A DNA stretch of 64,000 bases from Mercurialis annua (GCF_937616625.2 NC_065574.1:3410001-3474000); one strand, 5' to 3'. Counted from the first letter of the stretch, positions 39,646 through 53,624 are shown. Notes: a model not told the origin generated them from the sequence alone. Numbers and translations are program-made.

Positions 39646-40394
39646 TCAATTATGATCCAGTTAAACTGCATGGCATCTGCAGGCATTTTTGAGTTTTCAT
39701 TGTTGATCGTGTTATAAAGCTTACGATAATTAATTGTGTACATGTGTAGCTTCTAGGCTAGATTGAGAGTTGTAGAACTGAATTATTCAACTTTAGCTAT
39801 TAGCGAAAAACCGATTCTGCAAGTCATAAAACTGCTCGTTTCCTATCTTGTTTTCATATCATTGAGAGGAGTTGTTTTGAAGATGCTGCAAATTATGATG
39901 TACTATATATCCTTTCAAATAATTTGGTATGTAACTTCTGGTTTTTTAAACTCAGCAACTTTGTATTCCAAAATACATTCTATTTAGGTGTGTAAAATCG
40001 AACCGAAATGAAAAACAGATCGGTTTTAAATTATAAAAAAATTCAGACTTTCAGTTCGGTTCCGTTTTAGAAGTTAATAAATTTCAGTCCACTTTTAGTT
40101 CAAACTGAACCGAAAAATCAATCAAATAATTCAGGTTGGTTTGTATTGAAATTATCATAAATTTAGTTCAATTAGATGAAATAAATCAAAATTTCAGTTC
40201 GGTTTAAACTAAACTGAATGCAAGCTCGTATTTCTATTACAACTAAGCTAAACCTCAACAATTTATATTTAGTGTGTATATTGTAATACTTCATAATCAT
40301 TAGAAGGTTTACCTTCTAAAAGTATAAGCAGACGATTTACTAAGTGGCTCGCCACTTGGGTCAAGAATATCAGAATTATCTCACGGAAAAATTC

Positions 40395-40560
40395 TTATAT
40401 GGATATAGTTCTTCGCATACGATTGCGAACCATCTACTAATTACATGACACGTTATATTATTGAACATGGTAATCAATATTTCAATAATACTATATGTCA
40501 CCCATTTAACGGATGATTCACAATCTTGAAGTAGGTTCATGCAAGTAGTTTATCATCAAA
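40395..40560. mobile_element. imperfect fold-back sequence
   Basis: GATTGCGAACCATC and the tract ending TTATATTATTGAA return inverted as GATTGTGAATCATC and TAGTATTATTGAA. The arms are about 60 bp with many mismatches. Probably an old MITE; the ends are approximate. Confidence 0.4.
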
Positions 40561-43438
40561 TGGTTCCAATAAGAAACTGAATTTAATGGATAAGAGCAGC
40601 AGAAGTTGAATTCTAGTGGATTATGTATGTCTGTCCATCCACACCAAGAATTTTGGATATGATTGTGGCAATCCAAACCAAATGAAGCCAATCCTCATAT
40701 ATTTTAGTCTCATATCATCCGTCGTGATTATGTTGCACGGAAATTTGTCGAGGTTTTATTTTAATTTTTTAATTTTTTTCTTCCGAAAACACTCTTAAAC
40801 TCCGAAATTTTAAATTTACAACGTATTTTTGCAAAAAATTATCGTTCTGTAGTTATTCGTTTCAACATATATATTTCTGGAAAATAATAAAATATCAAAT
40901 ACCCTTTTATGGCTCGACAAATATGCACATGACCCTTGTAAGCTATGAAATTTTATGGTGGTTACACTTGTTAAATTCCAAGTTCACATCACCCTCTCTT
41001 TTTCTCAAAATCTTTTGACAATGAGTAGTCCTTCAATTTGAAAAAGGAAAGTTCAAATAACAGAAAAAGATCATAGAAAGGGTTGGATGATAAGCCCTAT
41101 CCATTTTATCCTTGATTGAGGAATTTCCTCCTTAGAATTTAGAAAAGATGATGGAACAAGGCATTAACTATTAAATTTGTTGGATAAAGATGAAGTGTCA
41201 TCCTAGCTAGCTAGTTCTTATCTTAAACTTAATTCTAATCTTCTTACTATAACTAATTAAAGTTGCATCAATCATTTATTGCACTTAAGAGTGATATAAT
41301 ATTGTATTTAGTGTAACTAACTTATGTTTTTTTTATTTGTCTTCATTAGTATAAATGAAAGATTAGATATCTAGCTAGTTGTGATTTGTAAACTTGGTTT
41401 AGCTCAATAGCTAAACTTTATTTCAAATAATAAAATAGGTTATTTCATCATTAAGAGAGCATCAAAACCCTATAGGTTTAGTGAGGAATATAAGATTTTT
41501 CTCTAGTTTAATTGAACTTAGTGCACTTTAGTTCATGAACACTATTTTTAGCTCCTTTTTGCCCTTCTTTCACAATTACCCAAAATGAATTTATAAATTG
41601 AACCTTCTTGATTTATAGGTTTGAATATCATAAGAAAATAAACTTATGCTTGTGAATGTTATACATGCATAATTAGTTTTCATTTACTTGATTAAACAAA
41701 AAAGGAAATTTTTTATATTATGCTAATTAAAGTGAAAATAAATGTCATAATCTTAATGTAAAAATATCCATAACAAGGATTATAAATGTGCACACATATG
41801 TAGATGCTCTATCTGGATATGATAAGGACATGCATGCCCTTTTTCAAAGATGATTAGATTATTATCTTATGCAAAAGGGTACACACAAAAACCCTAGCAA
41901 TTGAAAGGATTGGGATGAAATTGCTATGGTGGTCCAAGGTGTCAAAAGGAATACTTGGACCCTCTAAACTTCCAAGGAACAAATGTTAGCATCTTGTGGT
42001 GCGATATACCATACATTAGATTCAAGTTAAAAAATAAAGCGAAAAAATCGAGAGAGAGAAAAAAACGACTAAAGAAGAAAAGTAGAATGAAGTGACTAAT
42101 AAATACAACAGAAACTGCTAATAACCAGCGGCTAAAGAGCGATCATCTATCTTGTCTTTTGATTACGCGTCTGTTTTTTAATAGAAAATATTTATATTTA
42201 TTAATAATAATTTTACAAGGACAAATTTATAATTAAGTCAAAAACTACTTCAGTCGTCAAGATAACCCTTATACGTTCGAGAAATCTAAAAATCAATTTT
42301 AGCCATGGTTAAAAAGGGAAGGAATTGCCCTTCAATTGAGGGTAATAGTGGTTGAACAATAATTTGGAGGATGACTTAAATGTCAAATCTAGTAGTTGCA
42401 TTGCATGCAAGCTAGCTTAGCCAACCTCAAGGACTATATGCTAGAACAACTTGGACAACTAATTAAGAAGTAGCTGAGGTGAAAACAGTCAATTTTGATG
42501 CTCAATCTATTCTTAACTCATTGAATTCATACAATGCTAATAACTTTGCATTGTTGGTTTAGATAAATTTTCTTGCATATCATTATCATAGATGCAATAT
42601 GTGGCAACAATCCAATTTCTCCAAATTCAAAAATGGGTAGCTACTGATATTCCATATAAGGGAAAAATGAAAATGTTGAGAGAATTTTATATATAATTAA
42701 GGTTTAATACATATACTTTATACTTTTCTATTTAATAGGTCTCCAGCTAAAACTGTTTTATTTGAGTAGTTCGTGTGTAATTGATTATATGATATAAATA
42801 CAAACGAGCTATAATTCAAATGGTTTAAATGTTAGGCAACATGCTGTCGAAGTTGTAGGTTCAATTTCTCTCATAAACGTTTTTCTTCTCAATTATGAAA
42901 AGAATGGATACTTAATCAATAATAAATAATGGATTTAATAATAACTGACGAATTTCGAACGGACATATCCATCGGTACATTGGTAAATTTATATTATATA
43001 GTGATAGATTTGACAGTCCATAAACCGTCGTTAAAAACAAGGATAAATATTATAGAAATATAATTACAATCTTTTATTTTACCTATTTATATTTTACTGG
43101 TTGAATTTGTATATTTTTCATAGATTGGACCTACGTAAGAATTTTTGGTTAATGGCCTACAAATATCTGGCCCAGTTAAAAAAAGGGATGGTGACTCTAT
43201 AGCTAGCCGAATTGGTATGTGGCAACCTCATCCACAATAAAATTATGGAAAACATATAAATAATTTATTTATTTATTTTTACTTTTTTTATTAAAAATAA
43301 AAAATTTAATATTTGTATAAAAAATTGAACACACGATCTTGATAAAATGTTGATGAGCGCCTATTATATTCGACTTATAAACCGTCTATTTCTTAAACAC
43401 AATTACACCTCTCATTTCATTTTCTTGGCAATATCATA

Positions 43439-43596
43439 TAACTGTTTAAATGGATTGTGCCTATGATTCTTATGGTCATGTTTTTTTGCTGATGTGTCAC
43501 CCTAATCTTTTTGCCTTTATTCCATAGGTCCCACTTTTTTCTTGCTGATGTGTAATACTAATCCAGTCATCATGTTATAATCCATTTAAACAGTTA
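43439..43596. mobile_element. short fold-back element
   Basis: An exact 18-bp inverted repeat, TAACTGTTTAAATGGATT, at 43439-43456 and inverted at 43579-43596. A direct repeat TTGCTGATGTGT lies inside. Class not determined. Confidence 0.55.
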
Positions 43597-44839
43597 ATTG
43601 ATGTTGTTAGACTCATTTAGACTATATGTTCTTTTCATGTAGTTGGACTCATAATTTTTTTAGGGCATAATTTTTTTTGAGCCCATCCACTTGTTCATTT
43701 TCTTTATTGAATTTCTATAATTTCATTTGTCAACATTGGATCCGTACACATTTAATATTGTAGACATTAGATCTTTCCGTCGTAAAAATAAAATATATAT
43801 CCAATATATGTGTGACTGAGATAATTTATTTATGCTTTCTTTTCCTATCACTTTCAAGTTTCCCCATTTATGCATGTATCTTGCGTAGAACTTGTACGAG
43901 TTATAATGCAATTTTTATCAAAATAATAAAAATATTTACATATGCTATGTTGCATTCGATTCAAATTATAGTTTTTATGAGTAATTCATAAAGAGCAATA
44001 TATTGACTGTTCACTATGTTTTAAACAAATAAACAAATTTTTATGTACATCGTTTCGATTGATAAATAATCTAATTTTAACTTTATTATAAAAAAAAAAC
44101 TTTATTTATAAATAAAGAAAATATCTTCTTATCAAATTTTAAATCTCTTATAAATGCATGCAAGTAGATTATAGATTAACCAATGTTTGGAGTATCAAAA
44201 CTGTATATATGTGCACCCAGCTGGAATGGAAAACAACACATCACCGGCCCCCAAACCCCAAATCAAACTCTGGGAATGTATTTGACAACAAAACTAGTCG
44301 ACCAATTAATGACAATTCAGCATCTTATAATCATCTAATTCTTGAATCGGCCTAATTGCCACAATTATCGGAAATTTTGTATGTCTATCAATTTCACTAT
44401 TATTAATTTGTTTTATATAAAAGCAATAATAAATTATTATTTTTAAGAAATACTAGTAATTTTAATAAAATCCAAATGAAAATAGATGATGTGACATTAA
44501 AATTAAAAAAATGGACGAATCAGCAATCATTAAAATCAAAACTCATTTTTTTTATTTCATCAATTTGCTATACTGTCTCAGTTTTATCCATAAGTAAATC
44601 TATTATTCTTAACTAGTGATGATGTTTTTCTTAATTACATATAAATGGATATTAAAATTATTTAGTGATCTTATTCAAAATGGCTAGCTGGCATAAAATA
44701 CCATGTAGTAGTAATTACTAAAAAAAACTAAGATAAACAAAATCGATCCATCATGTATGCATTTGAAGACATAGCATGTGGGTATGGATCAGGCAAGTTT
44801 ACAAGTCAAAATCATCATCAATTTTTTTAATTAAGAAGC

Positions 44840-44864
<25 letters not shown>
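44840..44864. repeat. TA dinucleotide microsatellite
   Basis: An uninterrupted AT/TA run of about 25 bases in intergenic DNA. Confidence 0.9.
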
Positions 44865-44871
<7 letters not shown>

Positions 44872-45229
44872 ACAATATTTATAAAAATTGCTTAATTATT
44901 AATGAAGGTCAATAACAAGCATGCATGTATGGATAATTATAGAATTAGTAGCTAGCTTATAGGTTATAATTAAGTTATTAGCCGAATTGTATCATTAATT
45001 AGATTATACATTCCTCTTCAGATTACAGATTCATAAGCCTATTTTTCACAAAAAGAAATCATAAATAAATTATTTCATTAAGACATAGTTTAGGTGCTCT
45101 GCTGTTTTGGTTGTATATTCCAAAACACATATATAGATGGTTAAATGGTGTCAGAAAAATCAAAGAAAAAAGAACTTGACTTTTTTTTATATATATAAAT
45201 TTGTGTAGTTGACTATAATTGAAATGTAC

Positions 45230-45885
45230 TGTTAAAGATAATCCCACATTACTTAAAAAAACAAATATAAATGAGTTTATAAGTATAAAGGTTCAACCAC
45301 CTATTAACTAGTTCTAGTTATTAGGTCATGGTTGAACCTAAACACTCTCGTAAGCATGTGAGTGGTTGTCACATTCTCACCGATTTATAATTAATTACTC
45401 CCATCAATATTTCTAATATGGTATCAAAGCGGGTCTGGCTCGGGTTCTTAATTTGCCGGTTGTCCGTCTGGATGTCCAGTCTCAGCGGCCCGGTCCGGTA
45501 TTGCCGCTGCGTATTAAATCAAAAATTTCAGTGGGTCTGACCCAGATTCTTAATTTGCCGGTTGTCCGTCTGGATGTTCATTCCCAGCGCCCGGTCCGGT
45601 GTTGCCGCTGCTTGTTAAATCAAAAGTTTCAGTTTCAGGGGGAGTCAATTTCAAGTGACAACCGGATGTCCAGTCTCGGTTGCACTTGAGGGGGAGTGTT
45701 AAAGATAATCCCACATTGTTTAGAAAAACAAATATAAATGAGTTTATAAGTGTAAAGGTTCAACCACCTATTAACTAGTTCTAGTTATTAGGTCATGGTT
45801 GAACCTAAACACTCTCGTAAGCATGTGAGTGGTTGTCACATTCTCACCAATTTATAATTAATTACTCCCATCAATATTTCTAATA
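45230..45885 (+). mobile_element. TRIM-type miniature LTR retrotransposon
   Basis: Two 189-bp LTRs (45230-45418 and 45697-45885) start TGTTAAAG and end TCTAATA. The 5-bp target duplication is TGTAC (45225-45229 and 45886-45890). The primer-binding site TGGTATCAAAGC directly follows the left LTR and fits initiator methionine tRNA. The polypurine tract GAGGGGGAG precedes the right LTR. The 278-bp interior has no coding capacity and contains a twofold repeat of about 110 bp built on CTTAATTTGCCGGTTGTCCG. The LTRs show five differences by eye, all transitions. Confidence 0.9.
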
Positions 45886-45890
45886 TGTAC

Positions 45891-48552
45891 TTATTGAAAT
45901 TAGGTCAAAACATATATTTTTACAAAATTGGACTATAAATAAAATAATGAATAATAAATAATTTTGAAGAGTTAAACCTTAATTTGTATCTTAATTATTT
46001 CTTAATCATAATAAAAATATTATTGGTTTAATAGTTATAAATAGATGAAAAATATAACAACTCCCATGCATATGAAACGTGCTTAATTTCAACCGTAACT
46101 TAGTAATAACTAGTAGTACTAATTAATAAATAGTTGAACTGCCACCCTTATATGGTATTAATTTAGCTATGCGAGACTATCTTGACACTTCCCATTAAAT
46201 GCAATTAGTATCAAACATTTGGTTGTCATTTAAAATTAAAACTCTTTTTGAAATTGATTTTTTTGATTAATATATAAAGGCGACGCCAGATCGGATTACT
46301 GAAAATGATCATCCAAACGGACAATTGAAAAATTAAAAATTCGGGTCAAAATCTCTTTGATACCATTAGAAATATTAAAAATTTAAAAGTTAAGAGGATC
46401 TAATTATATATAGACTGGAATATAATAATCCAGTTAGATTCATATGAAATGTGCTAAACTTCAACTATGAACCAATAATTACTTTAGCAAATGTGGAATT
46501 ATTTATCATTTGATTATCATTAATGGTGCCACTTGATGCATATATGCCTAATATGGGTGTTGCAATGTCTTAATTTTGATGAAAATTATCATTAATGGTG
46601 CTTTCAGTTCTAATTAATGCAGCAAATTAAAATGATAAATCGCCTGAAGTTCAGATGTATCTGCTTAACCCAGTCTAGGAAATGCACTTATATTCCTAAA
46701 CCCATATCTAACGACAAATAGGTTGTACAATTAAATGAAGTTTGATTAATCATATAGTGGAGTATAAAATAAAATAATATACATCCTCCATAACATAATC
46801 CACCGACTTGTTTGTTTCTGCAAAAAAAAAAATAATTTAAGTCATTAAATCAGTAAATATATAATAATATAATTTTTATATTAAAAAAATATAAATTAAA
46901 TTGTTATATTAAATTTTAATTTTTTAATTAAATTAGTTGACTTAATTGACTAACATCAAATCTGAACACAAAAATTGAAATGCTAATGGATTAATCATAT
47001 AGTTAAAATAACAATATTACATCGTTTAATTTTTAAATAAAAATAATAAATATAAATTATTGCACATTTTAATTCTATTTTTTTCTTCTAGTGATCATGA
47101 TTTATTATTCGAACGCTTCATTTACTCTTCTTTTTTATTGTGTCATCAATAAAATATAGTTGAATTTAAATTTATTTGAAAAAAAATCTTAAGTGAATCA
47201 AATTCATCTATATTCTAAATTAAATCATATAAACTGAAATTCCCATATTGGTTACATATATATAGTATTAGCTTTAAGAATTGTGTAAAGAAGAAGCAAA
47301 TTTGATTAGGGAAATTGAAAAACCAAAAGCTAACCAACCACTTAATTAATGAATTCTTTGAGTCCAAACAAAGAAAATCAATTGGCATCCATGCAAATTT
47401 ATATTAGTACCATTACATCACAATCACATATACTTAACTTTGATAGTCTCAAATTGAAAGGGCACCAAACATTATTCCACATGCTTTAACCTCTAATGAA
47501 CATGCCAAGCATAATGCAATAAGTGACTTGAATATGTTTTAATTTTTTTAAAAATAATTGTTTCTTATTATTTTTAGTCTTAAATATAAATGAAGTAAGG
47601 AAATTAAAAAATCAAGAAAGCTAAATTAAAAAAAAAAACTAATAAAAAAGTTAGATTTATTTCTCCATTAAAATGTTATAAAAATATAAGTTATATTTAT
47701 GTTAAAAATAAATGTAAAAAATAAATTATATTTTAATTAATTTTTTTATTTGATTGAGTAACACTAAAAATATATTAAATAATTAAAATATTGGCGGAAA
47801 TAAATATTAAAGACCATTTTATTTTATTTTTAAATAAAGAGACGAAAATATAAATTATGACATGTGTAATGGATAGTTTAAAAGTAATTTGCTCTTAAAT
47901 AAAATGATAACTAAAAATATTTGAGATCACTAATCATCATGATTTCTTAATTAAGCATGCAAACAATAATTATATTATATTTAGTTCGAAGACTTTTGAA
48001 TCATGCAAAGTGTTTTTAGTGCAGAAACATAACACCCTTTAACACTAACATGTCTTGTTTTCTTGTTTGTTTGATAAAAAAAATAAATCAGTAAATCATT
48101 AATCTCCATAAAATATAGCTTGCAATTTAAGCAATTCCCACCAAATTAAATTTTCCAAATTTATAAAAATATTAAATTTTCCACTACTTTCCACAATCTT
48201 AAATAATTTAACAAAATAAAAATCCCAAATCCTAAGCTATTGCTAAGCCTAAAATATTAATAATAGATGGGTCACATGCAAAATCGTGCAAAGAGTGGGA
48301 TGCTACAATTAGGAATACAAAAAATTGAATGAAATATTTCAGCAAAAGACGGTCCAAAGCTATGTAATTGTCGTTATATATAAAAATAAAGAAATTAATT
48401 GGCTTATAATCATGTGTTGCAAGAAAAAAAGAAAATACATAATGTGTGTGTTTAGGGGCGGTGGTGATGACGATCTAGATGGGTCCTAGAAGATTGTTCA
48501 CAGCTTCAATACAGATGCACAAGTACAAAAGGGTGGTTTAATTCAGTTTTAA

Positions 48553-48603
<51 letters not shown>

Positions 48604-50113
48604 AAATTGCTAATTTTAATCTATTTTTTAATTTGTAATTTTGGTTGTACTTTTTTTTCAAAGTTGAGCTTTTCTATTTTTAAAAAAGTCAATTATATAT
48701 TTTATATTTCACATATAAAATTAATTTTTAATATCTTTAAAGTATTACTGACTTATTTTACTAAAACTAAAAATTAAGTAAAACTTAGCAAAAAGTGAAC
48801 AAACTTACTAATTCAAACTATATTAAATTACCTTTTATTCTAATTTTGATTTAAATAAAAAATTAATTTAAATTTGAATAATTAGAATATATTGTTTGTA
48901 ATTTTAGTTTAGCTTTTATCATTGATTTATCGAATTGATCGAAAAATAAAATTTTAAAATAACATTATATATAAATTAATTATCATAAGTGAATCGAATC
49001 GAATCGAATCAAATTAAACTGATAGTAAATTCTATTTATATTTTTAGTATAGTTTGAATTTTTATCTTATTTTTTAACATATAATATAAATTTAAATTTT
49101 ATCAAAATCAAACCAAATCATACTTTTCTCTCCATTATCATTTTAAATGGGATAGTTCTCAAAATACTCTATTTTTAGAAAATAATTATAGCGATATTTA
49201 TTTTTTGTAAATAATTTCATCTCATTTTTTTTTCAAACTGTCCTTTTAATTTTAAAAATATAATTTTGGTATTTTTTTATTTTTTGTTGGTGTACTTATA
49301 GTTTATTTATGGTAAATAAACATTGGATAATTTTTGTTTATAAAATTGAATACCAATCGTAATTAGCAATTTATGATTCAAATTTTTATAATTAACTTTT
49401 AAAAATAAAATAATTTGAGAATAATCCCATAAAATACAACTCCATTGTTCCTTAATATTTGCCAAAATAACAATTGTTTTTTTCTTTAATCTAAATTCAT
49501 CATTAAATGAGAAAAGCGACATGCACCTAATTTTAGGAGAGTGGTTTGTGAAAAATAATAAATTAAATAAATAAATCAAATCGGAAAATTCAATTGAATC
49601 CCATTTGCATTCTTCAAAAGTCTTGGGTTCGACTAAATACTCTACAGCTAATGGACTGACTCAAAAATAGATATTTAAATTAATTTCCACTAACTCAACT
49701 AATAAGTAGAGTATGTCTATTTCTATTATAAAAAATTAAATTGAATTTAAAATTTATTTTTTGTAAATAAAATATAATTTTATAAGAAATTTAGCATACT
49801 TTTTTCATTTTTTTAGAGTAGTAGGAGTATATTGAATTCAGAATCATGTTTCTGGCAAGTGCCAAAATCATTGGATACTTGGTTGGTTAAACAGATGGAT
49901 GCCTTTATAAGCAAAACGTCGTAGTTTTTGTGTATTATTATTGTCAACAAAGCCATCACGTGAACCACTTGGGCTCTACATATTTGTTTCTTAAATACTG
50001 CACGCGCTCTCTTGAGTTCGTATAAATGCACCAATCATTTACTTTGTTTACTTCATAAAAATCACTCAATACCATTCGATATAATGTGAATAAATGTATG
50101 TATTAGATTAATA
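45891..50113. other. long intergenic stretch
   Basis: No gene recognised. AT-rich with small frames only, one TA microsatellite near 48557, and a GGCGACGCCAGATC fragment near 46281 that resembles the inverse of a stretch near 17840. Confidence 0.5.
48557..48599. repeat. TA dinucleotide microsatellite
   Basis: An uninterrupted run of about 21 AT units. Confidence 0.9.
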
Positions 50114-50479
50114 CTCCCTCCGCCCCGTAAAGATAGAAAAAGTAGCTACTTTTTTGTCCCACAAAAATAAAAAAAATAGTGTTAGTTAACTATAAAATTA
50201 TTAAAATACCCTTATATCAACATTAATTGATTTAAAGTTTCAATGTTTGCTTTTTATGCATCTGAAATTCTATTGGCTAATATTTATATAGTGGCTTTGG
50301 GTTGTGTGAATCACTAATTTATTATGATTTTTTGGTTGTGTGAATCACTAATTTATTATGATTTACTTCAAGAAATTAAAAGGACAATTTAGAAAAATTA
50401 TCACAAATTACCTATAATTAACTAATTTCTTAATTCTTGTGAAAGAGCTAATTTTTCTATCTTTACGGGACGGAAGGGG
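50114..50479. mobile_element. Stowaway-like MITE
   Basis: Begins CTCCCTCCGCCCCGTAAAGA and ends with the inverse form (TCTTTACGGGACGGAAGGGG), flanked by TA on both sides (50112-50113 and 50480-50481), as in Tc1/mariner-type Stowaway elements. Inside, GTTGTGTGAATCACTAATTT is repeated in tandem. It is 366 bp and non-coding. Confidence 0.85.
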
Positions 50480-50481
50480 TA

Positions 50482-51272
50482 ATAATTTGGTAATTTAATA
50501 AACAAATAAGATATAATTTCATTTACATATTATTTGTAAAAGATATAATTTAAATACAATTTTATAAATTATTTATTGACTAATGCCTATTGTTGGTTCA
50601 ATGAAAGAAAAAAGAATCGCATGTTTTTTTTATTATTAAAGAGGAGAAATGTTTTGTGCAAAAAATTAAACTTACAACCTAGCAAAATAATGTTCAATGC
50701 TTCTATTATTTGGTTCAGTTTGGAAAGGCAAAATTTAGACAGTATAGTATTTTAAATATCCCACTTTCTAAGCTTCTTGCTTTGTAAGCTACTTTTAGAA
50801 GAAAAAAATTAAAAAAATTCATAATTCTTTTCATTAGTTAGATTTTTACTGTAAAGTCCAAATTATTTTATTTATTGGTAAATAGGAAATGATAGATAAA
50901 AGCTACTTTGTCGAAATATTTGTAAATTTAAAAAAGGCATTAAATGGTTAAAATTAAGATTTGTATTTGAAAATACATTTTTAGTTAATTCATTATATAT
51001 TTTTTTACTTAAAATTATATTTGAAGATAATATTTCTAAAATTCAAGAGATAATTAACACTACTACTTTTTCTCTATCATAAACAAGGAAGAACACTATA
51101 GAAATGAAAATGGAAAAATAAATAAAAATAGTGGAAGTTGTGGTTTGTCTGTATTAATTTATGCTTCACGCAACTCTAACCACTTAAAAGCGGACCATCA
51201 AAATTGCCATTCTCCATAGTTCATATTCATCTTATTTGCTTCTTTAAGGTAAAGATAAAGAGATATAGTAGC

Positions 51273-51303
<31 letters not shown>

Positions 51304-52167
51304 TAATAATTAATTAAAATTATATATTTAAATAATTTAATTTAATGGAAAAATTTTAGTATTTCTCACCATCTAGTAGTTTCGCAATTCCACTTTATTT
51401 TTCTCTTCATAGAGAAGAGGAAAAGTTTTCCTCACTTTTTTTTTAATACGAACCTTCAGTCATTAAAATTTTGTCAGTAAATCAAATTTTTTTATGAAAA
51501 TAAGGATATATAAGATTAATGGCCGAACTCAATCCTTTAGACACTACAAAAAATAAAATACATAATGAAAACTGTTTGGTAAGAGAAAAGAAAAAAGAGC
51601 GATAAAGTTTAGTTCGATGGTCGCGATGATGGAATTTGAGACAAAGGACTTGTAGCTAACTATTTATCATGGTTTACGATTGGTTAGTTTTTATATATAC
51701 CCATGCAATCATTTCATATAATCTAGAATCATTAAGGGACATAATTAACACACGTGAGTTTATACTGGAATAATTATACAACGCAACGGTTGCGCCACGT
51801 CATTCGTGCGATAAACCAATGAGGCGTTAGCCATGTGTAAATGTTTAATGATAAAAAATAAGTAATAAATAAAGATTCCCTATCGCAAATAATTATTGGC
51901 TTGTTGTAAAAATCACATGACACATCCGTTGTGTGGGATAAATATTTTTTATATTGTCGATAATTAATTTTTTTGGTAAGAAATAACCAAAAGCATTTTC
52001 GATAATTAATTAGAAATATAATATATAGTTTACCGTTTCTATAAGCTATTTAGCTTGATCACTCATAACACACATTCTCAAGTTTTTGCATACAATTAGT
52101 TATGCTTTATTATGTCCTTTTTGTTACTATTGGAGTATAATACAAGAAACAGCTATCTATCTATCTA
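50482..52167. other. intergenic, no gene seen
   Basis: AT-rich. It has a TTTA tetranucleotide run at 51271-51304 and a CTAT run that abuts the Helitron at 52168. No coding sequence was recognised. Confidence 0.5.
51271..51304. repeat. TTTA tetranucleotide microsatellite
   Basis: About eight uninterrupted TTTA/ATTT units. Confidence 0.85.
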
Positions 52168-52861
52168 TCTATACTATATATAAAAGCACGGATGGGAGGG
52201 GGACAGGCAAGTTTACTGAATAATCCTTTTCAGTTTATTAGTAAATAATGGTTTTATAGTCATTAACTAATTAGTTATTTAATTAATCATTAAACATATA
52301 TTATAATTACAGTCCTAATTAGAATAGGTAGCTAAATTTCCAATTAGTTTTTAGTATGTAGAAAATAACTAAATTTTCTCCAAATTGGTAGGAATATCTA
52401 TTTTTTAGTTTGATTTAACTACAAAATTAAAATACTGATTTGGTCGATATATTATTATTTTAATTTCCATTTTATTATTTTTAAATTACATTAATTATTT
52501 AACTATGGTTATTATAAAATCAAAAGAAAAATAAATTCAGTATAGAAAAAAATTTAATAATCATATATGTTATATTTATTTTTACAAAAATTCTTAACTA
52601 ATTTGATATTGATTATAAATAAAAAAAATTAATATAATTATAATAAATTTACTAATATGTACATTGATAAATCACGTTACGAGCCACGTGCATAGCACGT
52701 AATGCGAAATCATATATATTATATTTACTTTTATAAAAATTCTTAACTAATTTAATATTGATTATAAATAAAAAAATTGATATAATTATAATAAATTTAT
52801 TAATATGTATATTGACGAATCACGTTACGAGCCACGTGCATAGCACGTAATGCGAAACTAG
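52168..52861 (+). mobile_element. Helitron with duplicated 3' terminus
   Basis: Begins TCTATACTATATATAAAAGC after an A and ends with hairpin CCACGTGCATAGCACGT, then GCGAAACTAG before a T. The last 149 bp are a direct duplication. A first copy (52561-52709) ends in the same hairpin and GCGAAAT but lacks the CTAG. It is 694 bp and non-coding. Confidence 0.82.
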
Positions 52862-52875
52862 TATATTTAAAAGAA

Positions 52876-53267
52876 GGCTTAATTACTTAAAAAAAAATCA
52901 TCTTGAAATAATTTTTCATTTATACCCTGATTTAGGAAAAAGTTCATTTGTACTTTTTTTTGGTTTTTCGTTTTCAATTGTACCCCAAAATTTTATTTTT
53001 TGACAATTTAATTAATTAAAGGATGAAAATATTAAAAATAATTAAATAGAAGGGTTATATCATTTTTTTTCTATTTGAAAAAATACAAATAAGTTAAAAA
53101 ATGAAGGATTATTTTAAGCTTTCTCTAAATAAAAAAAGTTCAATTTAGTGTTTTAGGGTAGAGTTGAAAACGAAAAATCAAAAAAAGGGTACAAATGAAC
53201 TTTTTCCTGAGTTATGGTATAAATGAAAAAATATTAAAAGGTGAGGGTTTTTTTAAGTAATTAGGCC
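52876..53267. mobile_element. MULE-type MITE, family A-like
   Basis: Inverted ends GGCTTAATTACTTAAAAAAA, with a perfect 9-bp duplication TTAAAAGAA (52867-52875 and 53268-53276). The layout matches the family A copies (CAATTGTACCCCAAAA and inverted counterpart), but the inner arms are diverged. It lies 14 bp after the Helitron. Confidence 0.82.
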
Positions 53268-53277
53268 TTAAAAGAAA

Positions 53278-53624
53278 GGCCAAATATCATAAAAACGCCA
53301 AACCTTTTATAAAAGTTTTACAAAAGTCATGACCTATCAATTTTGTCGATTATGGCCGAAAACAAATTATTTGGTTTCAATTGTGGCCAACTCTCAATTT
53401 GATTTCAATTTGCCTATGTGACGCCTATGTGGCATGCCAAATATCGAAAGGTTAGGACTTTTGTGAAATCAAATAATCCATTTTTGGCCAAAATCGACAA
53501 AATTAAAAGGTCAGGATTTTTGTGAAATCAAATAATCAGTTTTTGACCAAAATCGATAAAATTAAAAGATCAGAACTTTTGTGAAATTTTTATAAAAGGT
53601 TTGGCCTTTTTACAACATTTAGCC
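53278..53624. mobile_element. MULE-type MITE, family B
   Basis: Inverted ends: GGCCAAATATCATAAAAACG on the left and GGCTAAATGTTGTAAAAAGG (read inverted) on the right. The target copies are TAAAAGAAA (53269-53277) and TAAAAAAAA (53625-53633), eight of nine matching. The left copy overlaps the right target copy of the adjacent MITE. It has one extra inner repeat compared with the copy at 31791. Confidence 0.8.

Larger units (their letters stand above)
39646..45229. other. long intergenic stretch
   Basis: No gene recognised. 39646-40000 is probably the RNC 3' UTR. A hAT-like relic (AATCGAACCGAA, TTCAGTTCGG) lies near 39986-40215. Fold-back elements are listed separately. The rest is AT-rich with short frames only. 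Confidence 0.5.

Noticed and set aside
42900..43030. Possible CACTA subterminal repeats (CGAACGG, CATCGGTA, CCGTCGTT motifs)
   Set aside because: Suggestive of the remnant in P450 intron 5, but no CACTA terminus or target duplication was found, so no boundaries can be given.
44840..51304. Short tandem runs considered as a CRISPR-like array
   Set aside because: Simple dinucleotide and tetranucleotide microsatellites without spacers, in a plant nuclear context.
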